Positions 1 to 10,045 of a stretch of DNA of 64,000 nucleotides are shown one piece after another. Source of the stretch: Acholoe squamosa (lineage: Eukaryota; Annelida; Polychaeta; Phyllodocida; Polynoidae); contig OX439041.1 of assembly GCA_949317995.1 (NCBI GenBank), positions 15,531,501 to 15,595,500 on the forward strand, given 5' to 3'. The notes below the pieces were generated by a model. It had not been told where the DNA came from, made no database searches, and saw only the letters and a program-made list of their open reading frames with translations. Numbering within the stretch: the first letter of the stretch is position 1; each line of letters starts with the position of its first letter. The position numbers and the translations under genes were made by a program.

Positions 1-15
1 AAGTCTTTTTAGGGA

Positions 16-2279
16 CTAAATGGCCTCCTTTTCCCACAACCAAGGTCTGGCTCTCGGGTCCAGGTCCTTGTTACGAGTGTTCACCTTCCCTGGTTTAGAT
101 ACGGCGCCTGCGTATCCGGCAGGTCTGGGTCTCTTGAAAATAGGAGTACCCTGGGCCTGCTCGTGTGGGTGACGTGCCAGGGGGGATATGGAACGATCAT
201 CCGTCCTGGTTTTAGTGACAGTAGTAGACTGACCACTGCCGTTGCCACCTCGGTTCTGGTCTCTCCAAACTCTCTCTCGTGCTCTTTTTACCTTCTTTTC
301 CGGACTCCACGCATTTCTACCAAACAGACTCATGCATGTCTAGTTTGCCCTTACCGGGAGTTAAGACAATCTTGGCGCGGAGTTTCGAATCCTTGGTCTT
401 CGGAACTTCGCAGAGGACTTGGTCACCTGGTCTGATCTTCGACCAAGCATCTTCACTCAGACTATCGAACTCCTTCATGAGTTCCTGATGCATGTCCATA
501 ATTTGTTTGGGGGCTGTATCTAGACCTTCAGCATGGGCCTTCTTCTGGTGTCTTGCCAGATCACTACGCCGGTTGTATTGGACCTTCGTAGTACATTTCT
601 TCCCCTTCTTGCCATAACTCAACAAATGTAAACCGGCCGATGGTGGAAGTGGGCCTTTACCAGATGCCTTTGGGGCTGAAGTGCTCCAGGTCTTGACCGA
701 GACATCGCTAGCATCCTGGCAGATGGAGAAGGGACAAGACTTTTGATCGTCTCCGTACCACTTCTCAAGTGCCCAACGTAGCTTGCGCCTCTGGGTATAG
801 GTATAATACCCTTCGGTGTGGTTAAGCATAAGCCACATCTTACGATAGGCTTTGCTCGGATTGGGATCTTTGTCCGAAAGACGCATCCAATCCTCGTCGG
901 ATTCACCATTCTTGTTCACTGTATCCAGACAGGCATACAGAGTAGAACCGTCCTTCTTTACTCCATATGCACAGTCTGAGAAACACGTTGGGATCCGGGT
1001 TTTGAATCCGGATTTGGCGTTAGCCCAACGCTCGGCCTCGGTCTGAATAGATGGGGTGGCCTTCTCATCATACTCTACTGAGGACTCGTGTACAGATTCC
1101 TCGTCCGAGGAAACTACCTCCATGGCGGTGCTACCGGTGGCTGAGGTGCTAGCCTTCAGGTCAGCTCTAGCAGAATCTGGGAGATTCTTGAGTTCTGAGA
1201 AGCAGACCTCCTGTTCTTACTGACCTTCCAGTCTTTCGGATCCTTGGTTCCGGATTCACTGGAAGTAGATGCTTCTACCGGACTTGTGGTTTTCCCGGTA
1301 GCACTGCCAGTGGTTGTTTTGTAACTGGCTGAACTTCTAGCGCCAAGCTTCAGGTCGGGGATTGGAGGTGTGGGTGCCTCTGCTTCCCTACGAGCTTGCT
1401 CCAGGGCTTCCTGCTCCGCAGTCAGTCGACGGACGAGAATCGTCCGAAGGGCTGCGCTCCTGTCCAGTCCTGTAAGAGAGGTGTTCTGGACTTCCGTGAG
1501 TTCGGCTTTGGCTATATAATAGCCATCATCCCACTGCTCGAAGTGAGCAGCGGCCTCCCGGTTCTCCCTCATAGTTCGGAACTCCGGCCGGACAGCACTA
1601 GGGCGTGGGTAGGTTTGGCCTTCGGGTTCCGAAAGGCAGCCTACCCAGTCAATGTTTGTCATAGTTAGATTCCACTGAGACCTGTCCGGCTTTGGATAAG
1701 CTCCTAGCAAGAAGGCTCTGTTAGCTTCATACACCACCTGTCAAAAGACAATGTCAACCATGAGTCCACGTTGGAACCAAGGCCAGTCTCTGAGCCATTC
1801 TGGTGGCGTCCTGTCGAGCTGTTCGGGAGGCATGACACCCTCGATAGCCATTCTCACCTTCCGGTCCAGTTTAACTGGGGAACGGTCCAGGTTTACTACC
1901 TGTGCCTGTAAGTCCGGATGGACATACAGATACCTCCATCATAGGCCGCTGGGAACGGATTGTCCATGGCCGGTTTCCACTGGTCCTTAGATCCGTCAAC
2001 TTGGGTAGTTTCGGATCCGGTTGCTCCTAACGCTGCTTCAGGGTTCGAAGCGTCTCCAGATCCATCGGGGGGAAGTGGTGACAACAGTTTTTCTGGCTCA
2101 TTCAGCGAGAATGAAGCCAACTTCTCTTCAAACGAGCGATCAGCGGATTCCTCCACTTCCATCAGCTCGCTTTCCGCCTGTGTAACAGGTGACAAAGCTT
2201 CCGGAAATGCTTCTGCGGATGGAGTCAGCTTATCCGGGTCACCGGATAGCTTGGCTGCTGCTATGGATTCCTCAGCCAT
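16..2279 (-). pseudogene. Broken gag-like polyprotein of a Ty3/gypsy-type element
   Basis: Minus-strand frames follow one another with few gaps: 2279-1896, about 1935-1156 with one TGA near 1745, 1123-317, and 333-16. I start at the ATG at 2279, because the frame upstream opens only with TTG. The N-terminus (about 110 residues) is acidic and rich in Ser, Glu and Pro. The middle is helical and charged. Near 590-535 there is a C2H2-like segment (YNRRSDLARHQKKAH) with one of the two expected cysteines missing. The C-terminal piece is basic and rich in Gly and Arg. Gag function is inferred from position, directly downstream of an LTR-like promoter and in the same orientation as a Ty3 pol; I see no classic zinc knuckle. 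At least three frameshifts or stops make it a dead copy. Confidence 0.55.
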
Positions 2280-2457
2280 GACTGAAGGAATCACCTCGGG
2301 AGTCAACTACTCCTTTTCCCGGCTTTCACGGCGCCGGGGCCAACACTGACTCTGGAGGCACACCTGGATCGTTTAACGACAGTAATTCAAAAGAAGGGCG
2401 ATCGCTCGCCCATCCCGAATACAGCCGAAAAACAATATGGCGACAAGCCAGCTTTCG

Positions 2458-2465
2458 TGACGTCA
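2458..2465. promoter_or_regulatory. Perfect CRE palindrome (TGACGTCA), site 1
   Basis: An exact cAMP-response-element palindrome, the classic CREB/ATF binding site, inside the LTR-like segment. It may be part of the promoter that drives the gag-like frame to its left. Confidence 0.55.
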
Positions 2466-2516
2466 CTTCCTCGCTAGCTAGCGGGGTCACGAGAGGTCAG
2501 CTGAGACTGGACACGG

Positions 2517-2524
2517 TGACGTCA
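2517..2524. promoter_or_regulatory. Perfect CRE palindrome (TGACGTCA), site 2
   Basis: Second exact TGACGTCA, 59 bp from the first. Two perfect copies so close together in an LTR-like region are unlikely by chance and suggest CREB/ATF control. Confidence 0.55.
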
Positions 2525-2850
2525 TGTGCAAACGCACATGCTACAAGCGGAACATAAACAAACTGATTGTTTTTTGGTAATTATCACTCACGCCTGATTT
2601 TGGTGGAGTTTATGGAAAGCTTAAGCAAATCCACCGGATTATCCATCCACTACCCACTGGTACATCATACGGCGGCGACAAATAAGCCTTTTGGGTCAGT
2701 TGCCATCCGTTCCTCTAAATGTAAACATTACACTCGTTGTGTATACAGGTTAGGTCACTGCAGTCCTCTGGGCAATTCGAGGGCTGTGGCAAACGTATAT
2801 CCCCTTCTTGGATAGTTCCTTTTCGGACCTGACAGTTTGAAGAGCTTTCT

Positions 2851-5800
2851 CTAGGTGTTTCTTGGCCTTCGAAACACCTTTCCTCTTTTCTTGTCTTCAC
2901 CTGCAGAGACTTTTTTAACTCCCCCACGCTTAATCGGTGTTGGCGTGGGTGGCTCTGATTCAGATACCTTTTTAGGCCTACCTCGGCCTCTCTTCGGTAT
3001 TGGGTTCTTTACCTGGTCTACCAACCCATTCAGATTCAAAATCTTTTCGAATCCTTCACCATACATTTCTGTGGAGGTCTCTCTCCCTGTCCATTTCCTC
3101 AGTCTAGCCACATTTGACTTATAAAGTCGACCAAGGTCTGATTTAATAATTACGGTACAATCACTAATAACTTGGGTTATTGTAAAAGGACCTTCCCAAT
3201 AGACGCTAATTTTATGTGTCTAAGTGGTTCGTGTAGTCTTAGTACTCTATCTCCGGATTGAAATTTCCGATGCTTTAGATCGGTATCATATCTAATTTTC
3301 TGCCATTTGGCACTTTTCTCCAAATCAATTCGGACAGACTCCTATGCTTTTTTGAATCTGTCCCTTAAACATTCGAAGAAAATTCATGACAAGGTAGCTC
3401 TGGGTCCATTCCTACGACTCCAAATACTAAGTCTGCAGGCATTATTAGATCCTCTCCAAAAACTAGCAGATTCGGAGTACAGTTGGTACTCGAATGTACC
3501 ATACTGTTGTAAGCATGTGTCACAAAATGACATTGCTCATCCCAATCGTTCAAGTTTTCATTAACAAGTGACTTTAGGACCTGAATAAGGGTTCTATTGA
3601 ACCTTTGGACCAATCCGTCACTTTGTGGCCTATACGGATTGGTTCTTGTTTTGCAGATAGCCAAGTATTCGCACATACCTTGCCAGAGATTCGATTCGAA
3701 TTCTCTGCCTTGGTCACTGTGTAGCATTAGTGGTACACCAAAAGTCAGTACCCAACCTTTTACAAAGGCCTCAGCACAAGTGACTGCTTTGTGGTCCGGT
3801 AGTGGAAATACTTTGGTGTATTTCATGTAGTAGGCACACACTACCATCATACAGGTATTATCATTAGCGGTTGTATTAAGTCCACTAATGATATCTACTC
3901 CGATTCTCGCAAATCTAACTCCGAAAAGTTCCTGAGACAGGGGAAGTTTGCCCATCCCGGGTCCGGATTGGTTTTTACAGGTGGTTACCCATCTTTGCAA
4001 GTCTCGTGACATGCCGGGCCAATAGTATTTTTTAGAAAGTCGTGCTAATGAGCGCTTTCTTCCAAAATGACCACTGGTCCGATGTCCATGACAGAAATAC
4101 ATAATGTCATGTCTCATTGCATGTGGTATAACCACTTGCATGAGTTTCTCACCATTATTACATGGCTTCCAACGGTATAACACGCCTTTCCAGACTTCAA
4201 GCTCAGTCCATTGAGCAAGAAACCTTCTCATTTCTCGATTTTCCAGCGAGACCTCTGGTCTGGCTGGACGTATACCCTTTGGTACCAAGTGCAGTAGCTG
4301 TGCAGTTATCGAGTCAGCTACCTGGAAACGTTGTATGTGATCCATAGACCATTCCAGTATGTACACTGGCAACTAGGGGTTCGAAAGGTCTTCGAATCCC
4401 TGCTAAAACTGCTCTGTGAGCTCCAAAATCAGTACAATCCAGATTATCACATTTCCGAATTGGTATTCGAGACAAAGCATCAGCATTTAAATGCTTAACT
4501 CCGGGTCTATGCTGAATCTGGTGATGTTCAAGCCCATATTCGGATAAATGGGCTAGCCATCAACCTAACATACCTTCAGCATCTCGGAAGTTCAATAACC
4601 ATCTTAAAGAGGAATGATCCGTACGTAAAGTAAAGTCCGTCCCCCATAAGAAATGTTTGAACTTTTTTGTATATACAACTACTGCTAACAGATCCCGTTT
4701 GGTTGTGCAGTAATTGCGCTGAGTTTTACTCAGTGTGTTGCTAGTGAAGGCAATTGGTACCTCCCTCCTATTTTAGACTTGCGAAAGGGCTGCACCGATG
4801 CTGTCATTACTAGCATCCGTATCCAGTATGAAATGATCCGTCTCATTCGGGTATTGCAATACGGGAGTACTCGTGATATTTTAGCTTTTGAAAAGCAGAT
4901 TCCTGTTCATGCATCCAAGGAAATTTTTCCTTGGTACTTCCTGGAGTCCAGTTAGCTATTACTTGTATTGGGTAACTGACTCTAGAATAATTCGGAATAA
5001 ATTCCCTATAATAGGAACAGAATCCTAAAAATGATCTCACTTCTTTAGGTGATGTAGGTCTATTCCAATTCGTAACTGACTCGATGTTATCGGGATCAGC
5101 TTTTATTCCTTCATCAGAGATGATGCGGCCCAAATAATTTATGGACTTTCTAAACATGTGACATTTTTTAGGTTTCAATTTGAGACCATTAGAAATAATA
5201 TGTTCTAATACCAATTTAAGATTGTTAGAACATTCTTCGAATGTTTTTCCGAAGACTATTACATCGTCAAGATATACGAGACATCTTTTCCACAATAGAT
5301 CACTTAAAATAGTTTCCATCATTGCTTCAAATGTAGCTGGTGCATTGCACAAGCCAAACGGCATTACGTTATATTGGAATAGTCCAATATGCCTCAAAAA
5401 TGCTGTTTTCTCCATATCTGATGGGTTCATTCCCACTTGCCAATATCCCGATTGCAAGTCTAGGGTTCAAAACCAACTGTTACCTCCTAAGGAGTCAATG
5501 ATTTTGTCTATTCTCGGTAATGGATATGAATTCTTCTTCGTCACTCCATTCAACTTCCTGTAGTCTATGCAAAAGCGTATAGTACCATCTTTTTTGGTTA
5601 CCAGACATACAGGACTACTCCATGGACTATTGGATGGGACTATTACATCCTAATCCAACATCTTGTTTATTTCCTCTTCAGCTATTCTTTTCTTTGCTAA
5701 AGCTAACCGCCTATACGGTATTTTAAAGGGTTCCGCATCTCCAGTATCTATTTTATGTACTACCTTATTTGTCGTACCTAGTTTTTTACCAGGTTTGGCA

Positions 5801-5952
5801 AAGGCAGTTCTATACTGACAGAGCAATTCATGAAACTCTTTCCGATATTCGGGATTTTCTAATGAAGTTTCTTCATACAACTTTAACAAGTCATCAGAAA
5901 TTTCATCGTCATCTGTTACCTTTTGTAAGTTTAACTGTTTTTTTAAGAACAA
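2851..5952 (-). pseudogene. pol: Ty3/gypsy pol remnant (RT, RNase H, integrase)
   Basis: Three long minus-strand frames, with shorter pieces between them, give the Ty3 pol order. The pre-RT/RT start is at 5952-5650. RT is at about 5600-4843, with the catalytic YLDD and the MPFGLCNAPATF segment. RNase H is at about 4838-4380 (TDAS, RTDHSSLRWLL and LNADALSRI are readable) and contains stops. Integrase is at 4372-3365, followed by a C-terminal piece at 3111-2851 with an AT-hook-like GRGRPKK. The integrase core has Asp in GVDIISG and Asp in HSDQGREF, but the catalytic Glu is Gln (codon CAA, near 3610). The zinc-binding end has lost a Cys (CKNQ). Frameshifts and stops occur near 5640, 5460, 4840, 4375 and 3360. 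The 5' side ends where a LINE begins. Confidence 0.9.
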
Positions 5953-8330
5953 TTTCCTTTATTTGCAATAAGTATTTCAATGATATTCAAGCACGTATTG
6001 TTAATAACACATGCAAATCTCAGGTGGCCACCATACACCTTTTCAGGTAGTCTCATAGGCAGCCTTAATAATTTTAATTCTTGCTTGCGTGCACTTAGCA
6101 AAGGAATTAACAGTTTTATATATATATTAAATAACAAATCACGTTTTATATTTCATGTTTCATGTTTCAGTATTGTTAAAAACACTGAGGTATGCAACAT
6201 AACCAATACTTTTCATAATAATATCAATTATATTTACCGTTGATATTAATCATGGGGGGAAAATGGGGGGGGGGAAGAAGCAACATTTTGAATGTTTTTT
6301 TGTTTACACAGTCGGCACCTTGTCAGACAACATTTTCTTAACTTTTGTCTTAAATATTTCTGGGTCAGGGATATTTCTTAATTCAGATGTTAGATCGTTC
6401 CATACTGTTGATGTCATATGGTACAGACTTGTTTTAACTGAAGTTAGTCTTGTCATAATGACTCTTAATCTTCTTCCATCCCATTGTCTTGTATACAATA
6501 ATCTTTGGTCTATATAAAATGGATTTTGTGATCTTTTGAATGCCATAGTTGTTGTAAAATACCATTGTCTATCTTTTAGGTAATTAACACCTATTAAAGC
6601 ATGTACAAGATGAGTGGATGTTTTATTATCCATTCTTAATATAATTTTTAGACACCTGTTTTGCATTCTTTGTAGTTTGTCATTCAATGTTTTAGATACT
6701 GCTTGATATAGCACACAACCATAGTCAAAAATTGTTAATAGAAAGGTTTTATATATCAAGGATAAAGTATCCTGGTCTAGGACATATGAGATTCTTCTTA
6801 ATTGATAACTTCTAAATTCGAGTGTTTGTATTTGATTTTTGATGAAAACATCATACTTTAGCTTGGAATCTAAGGTTACCCCTAGATATTTGTATGATGG
6901 TACCTGATGTATCTCTTGATTATTCAATTTTAATACAATTTTATTTTCCGTATTAGGAAAAAAGATCATATATTTTGTCTTGGCTACATTGACTGTTAAC
7001 CAATTTTCTTTACACCATTTTGCATATTTATCTAGGTCATTTTGCATTTGTACAGTAGAGGAAATCAAATCTGTTCCTGAGATATATATAACTGTATCAT
7101 CAGCAAATTGCCTAATTTTACAATGATCACAGCAAGATTCCACATTGTTGACATAAATTAAGAAGAACAATGGTCCCAAAACAGAACCTTGAGGGACTCC
7201 AAATGAAATTTTTTCTTCAGGTGAAGTGATATTATTTGCTATTGTCAATTGAAATCTGTCTTCAAGGTAATTTCGTAATAGTTCTATGGTTTTCCCAGTT
7301 ATCCCATAATATTTTAATTTGTCCAAGAGAACTGAGCGATTCACTCTATCAAATGCTTTCTTTAAGTCAATAAAAGTTGCCAAAGTGAATTTTCCTTCAT
7401 TTTTATTTAAATGTATAAAATTTGTAAGTTTTCCTATTGTTTCAATTGTAGATCTATTTTTCCTGTATCCTCCTTGTGCATCTGTCAATATTTTGTGTCT
7501 CTCAAGGTACTGTGATAGGTGATTATGAATAATATGTTCAAAAATCTTTCCAGGCAATGGTAATAATGATATTGGTCTATATTTGTTAACTGAGAATTTG
7601 TCCCCAGATTTAAAAATTGGAAGTACTTTAGCTACCTTCCATGCATTGGGGTACATTCCTGTAGTATATGAAACATTCAATAAGTAAGTAAACACATGGG
7701 TTATATGAAGAAGACCAGTTTTCAATACAACTGTTGATATTCCATCAATTGCTGACAATTTTCCAATGTCGACATTTTTTAGGTGCTTTGATACCATTTC
7801 ATTTTCTATAATAAGGTCTTCTATTTCTGTTAATTCTTGTCTTTGTATAGGTGGGGCCCATCTATTATCAAATTTGTTGCAAGTTCAGAGCCAATTTTAC
7901 TAAAGAATGAGTTTATGTAGTGAGCTGTTGCATCGTGTGATATATAATCTCCTTGATTATTTTTTAAAACAATACAAGGATTATTAGTTTCCTTCAGAGG
8001 AAAAGCTTTGTTTATATTGAACCAAAACTTTTTTGGATTTCCTTTGCTATTATTAACAGTATCCCGTACATATGAGTTTCTTGTATCATTGATCATGCTA
8101 TTAACCCTTTTCCTTGCTGTGTGAGCTCTACGTTTGTCAATGTCTCTACCCGTTCTTCTAGATATTCTTAGTAGTCTATCTTTATCCTTTATTTCCGAAA
8201 TAATTTCTCTCGATTTAATTTGGCAAGTCAACTTTTTTTTCTTATATTGAAACACAATTTTGTATTTCATTGTAATAAGGGCAATGATAAAGCAATCCAT
8301 TTGAAAAGACCCTTCTTTACTTCTATAAAT
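5953..8330 (-). mobile_element. 5'-truncated LINE adjoining the Ty3 pol remnant
   Basis: Covers the RT-bearing frames at 6304-8300 and a probable 3' UTR at 5953-6303. An AATAAA on the minus strand near 5960 and a T-run on the plus strand near 5942-5949 fit a LINE 3' end. No endonuclease domain is found upstream, so the copy is 5'-truncated, as is usual for LINEs. A G-run (6252-6275) lies in the 3' UTR. The Ty3 sequence does not resume beyond 8330, so the left junction is an insertion point or rearrangement that I cannot resolve. Confidence 0.7.
6304..8300 (-). pseudogene. LINE reverse transcriptase (CR1/Jockey-like group)
   Basis: Two frames, 8300-7830 and 7797-6304 (497 codons), separated by a frameshift near 7800-7830. 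The second carries RT motifs in order: NKYRPISLLP, FIDLKKAFDRVN, FGVPQGSVLGPLFFLIYVNN, the catalytic FADD (about 7095), a thumb region with NWLTVN, and KYLGVTLDS. A C-terminal QNRCLKIILR segment is typical of CR1/Jockey/L2-type LINEs. The first frame is the linker upstream of RT. RT would copy the element RNA at a nicked target. The RT frame itself is intact, but the missing endonuclease and the frameshift make it non-autonomous. The clade assignment is from motif style only. Confidence 0.85.
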
Positions 8331-8339
8331 TTAGCAAAC

Positions 8340-8462
8340 TCTGTCTCTCCTCATCCCTCTCTGTGTCTGTTTCTTTCTTTCTTTCTCTGTCTCTGCCTGT
8401 TTGTCTGTCTGTCTGTCTCTGTGTCTCTGTCTTTCTGTCTCTCTGTCTATCTCTCTCGCTAA
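8340..8462 (+). repeat. CT/CTGT-rich microsatellite
   Basis: Imperfect pyrimidine-rich tract of CTTT, CTGT and CTCT units on the plus strand. The open frame through it (runs of Leu, Ser, Cys and Val) is a by-product of the repeat. A very similar tract lies at 24390-24520. Confidence 0.85.
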
Positions 8463-8990
8463 TGTCCTTCACCCTCTGACACTCTGAGTCTCAGTCTCCA
8501 TTACTCCTTCTCGCTGCCAGTGTCCCTTGCCCCTTGTCCCTCTCTATTGTCTCAGGTACTTGCTCTTATAAACAACTCTGATCCCCACCTCCCATAATCT
8601 TCTGTATGTCTCTATCAGTGGTCACCTCCCTCTACTCCAGCCTCGTGCTGGCCATTTGACTCTGGCCAGACTCATATCTAGATGTGGTGACCACTTGGGG
8701 AGCCACCCTCACATTCTTCAGGATCCTGGAGAAACCACGACGACCCCAACTCTCTCCAAATGGCATAGGGACAGAGATTGAGCTTTATTTGCTGGCAGCA
8801 TGGGGGTGCTTTCAATTAAGGTGTACAGGTAGGTGATATGCACAGCATATTAGTTATATATATACATGACAGGTGCCATGGTTGGTTATTCCCATACACA
8901 GCACATATATAAAGACATCCTGAGAGGATAAGGCACTCTACTAGATCTACATTTTATAGACCTAGGACCCATGTATAACGATAGAAGGGC
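8463..8990. other. Non-coding stretch, no gene seen
   Basis: CT-rich at its left end, then ordinary unique-looking sequence. I see no frame with protein-like composition. Confidence 0.5.
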
Positions 8991-8996
8991 TGGGTG

Positions 8997-9143
8997 CAGT
9001 CGCGGATTTAGAGGGGGGTCATGGGGGCGCGTGCCCCCCCCTTTTCCCAGTACTTAAGAGTTTAACTACATATTTTGGACCCCAAAATTTGCCTACAATT
9101 GCGGGGTGCGCCCCCTCCTTTTCCAAATCCTGGCTCCGCCACT
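8997..9143. mobile_element. Short MITE-like element with 6-bp target duplication
   Basis: Begins CAGTCGCGGATTT and ends GGCTCCGCCACT, giving imperfect terminal inverted repeats around AGTSGCGGA. It is flanked by TGGGTG at 8991-8996 and again at 9144-9149, which reads as a target-site duplication. The interior has G- and C-runs and no coding capacity, as expected of a non-autonomous DNA transposon. Confidence 0.6.
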
Positions 9144-9342
9144 TGGGTGGAATGACAGGCCCATTACTACAAGTACTAGTATAGTACCATTTATTTTTTT
9201 TAGATAGAGCAGCGCTCATTTTTTATCTAAAAAATATGTCTATAGCTATACAGGCTACATTTTTTGATATTTTGTTACATAAACACCACAGGACACCACA
9301 GGACAATGCATACAGCATTATTATAGTGAGTATGACAATAGA

Positions 9343-9911
9343 TGTGTGACCCATCAAGCGATTTTTAATTCCCCATTTGGCCACCAGGGGGCATTGGACA
9401 GGCAAAATTACTGTAAAATCAATAAAAAATATATTAAGCTAATTTTTGATGCAGAGATGTAGAAATGACCCCTATTTGGAAGGTAAAATGAACATTTTTC
9501 ATGAGAAATCAGCCTATATGCCTGTTTCTGGTTGCCATGGCAACCATTCCAATAATCAAAATTTGCAGATTTTTATGCCAATTTTCAGGGAACCTCACCA
9601 AAGACCCAAATCTGAAAACAGAAATGCAAAATTCCTTCTAGATCAAAATCTATGACAAAAATCACCATATTGTTATGTATTTTTTATAAAAAAAAAAAGG
9701 CTGATTTATTGTGTTTTTAGATATTATTATGGTTTATAATGTATTTGCAGCTTAATCATCAATTTCAAATATGAATAACGACCTATGTTCAAGGTGGGGT
9801 TCTGACATAACTACTAGGAATATTTAAGCCAATGATGTCTCATTTTAAAGATCTTCAGATGAACTTTGATAATGAGTTTCCCTACAGATGAGTGTTTGCC
9901 TAGTCACATGT
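9343..9911 (+). repeat. Dispersed repeat R1, copy 1
   Basis: Strongly similar, in the same orientation, to 18991-19483. Shared landmarks run from GTGTGACCCATCAAG through a poly-A tract to CTAGTCACATGT or its equivalent. It contains the palindrome GGTTGCCATGGCAACC (9530-9545). There is no protein-like frame. It may be a non-autonomous transposon whose ends I cannot define. Confidence 0.8.
9530..9545. promoter_or_regulatory. Perfect RFX X-box palindrome
   Basis: GGTTGCCATGGCAACC is a perfect 16-bp palindrome containing the symmetric X-box that RFX factors bind. It lies inside repeat R1 and is conserved in the second copy at 19228-19243. Whether it is used is unknown. Confidence 0.5.
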
Positions 9912-10045
9912 ATTCTATATGACTAGTAATAGAGACTAGATACTGATATACCTCTACATCGATACAATTTTCGTAGCTCAGTTCCCCTATCTAGGAAGTA
10001 TGCTATGAGTGAGATACTAGGGTTCTTTCAGTGTATGCACAGCTG

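Larger units (their letters stand above)
2280..2850 (-). repeat. LTR-like promoter segment between pol and gag remnants
   Basis: This segment lies between the stop of the pol remnant and the ATG of the gag-like frame, where a tandem pair of elements would share an LTR. It is richer in CpG than its surroundings. It holds two perfect TGACGTCA palindromes (2458-2465 and 2517-2524), a GCTAGCTAGC palindrome (2473-2482), and GTCGCCATATTG on the minus strand, which is YY1-like. A primer-binding-site candidate beginning TGGCCCCGGCGCC on the minus strand lies just downstream, near 2340-2325. The LTR ends are not defined because no second copy is in the window. Confidence 0.45.

Noticed and set aside
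1960-2349. 129-codon plus-strand Ser-rich frame
   Set aside because: Antisense shadow of the acidic gag N-terminus.
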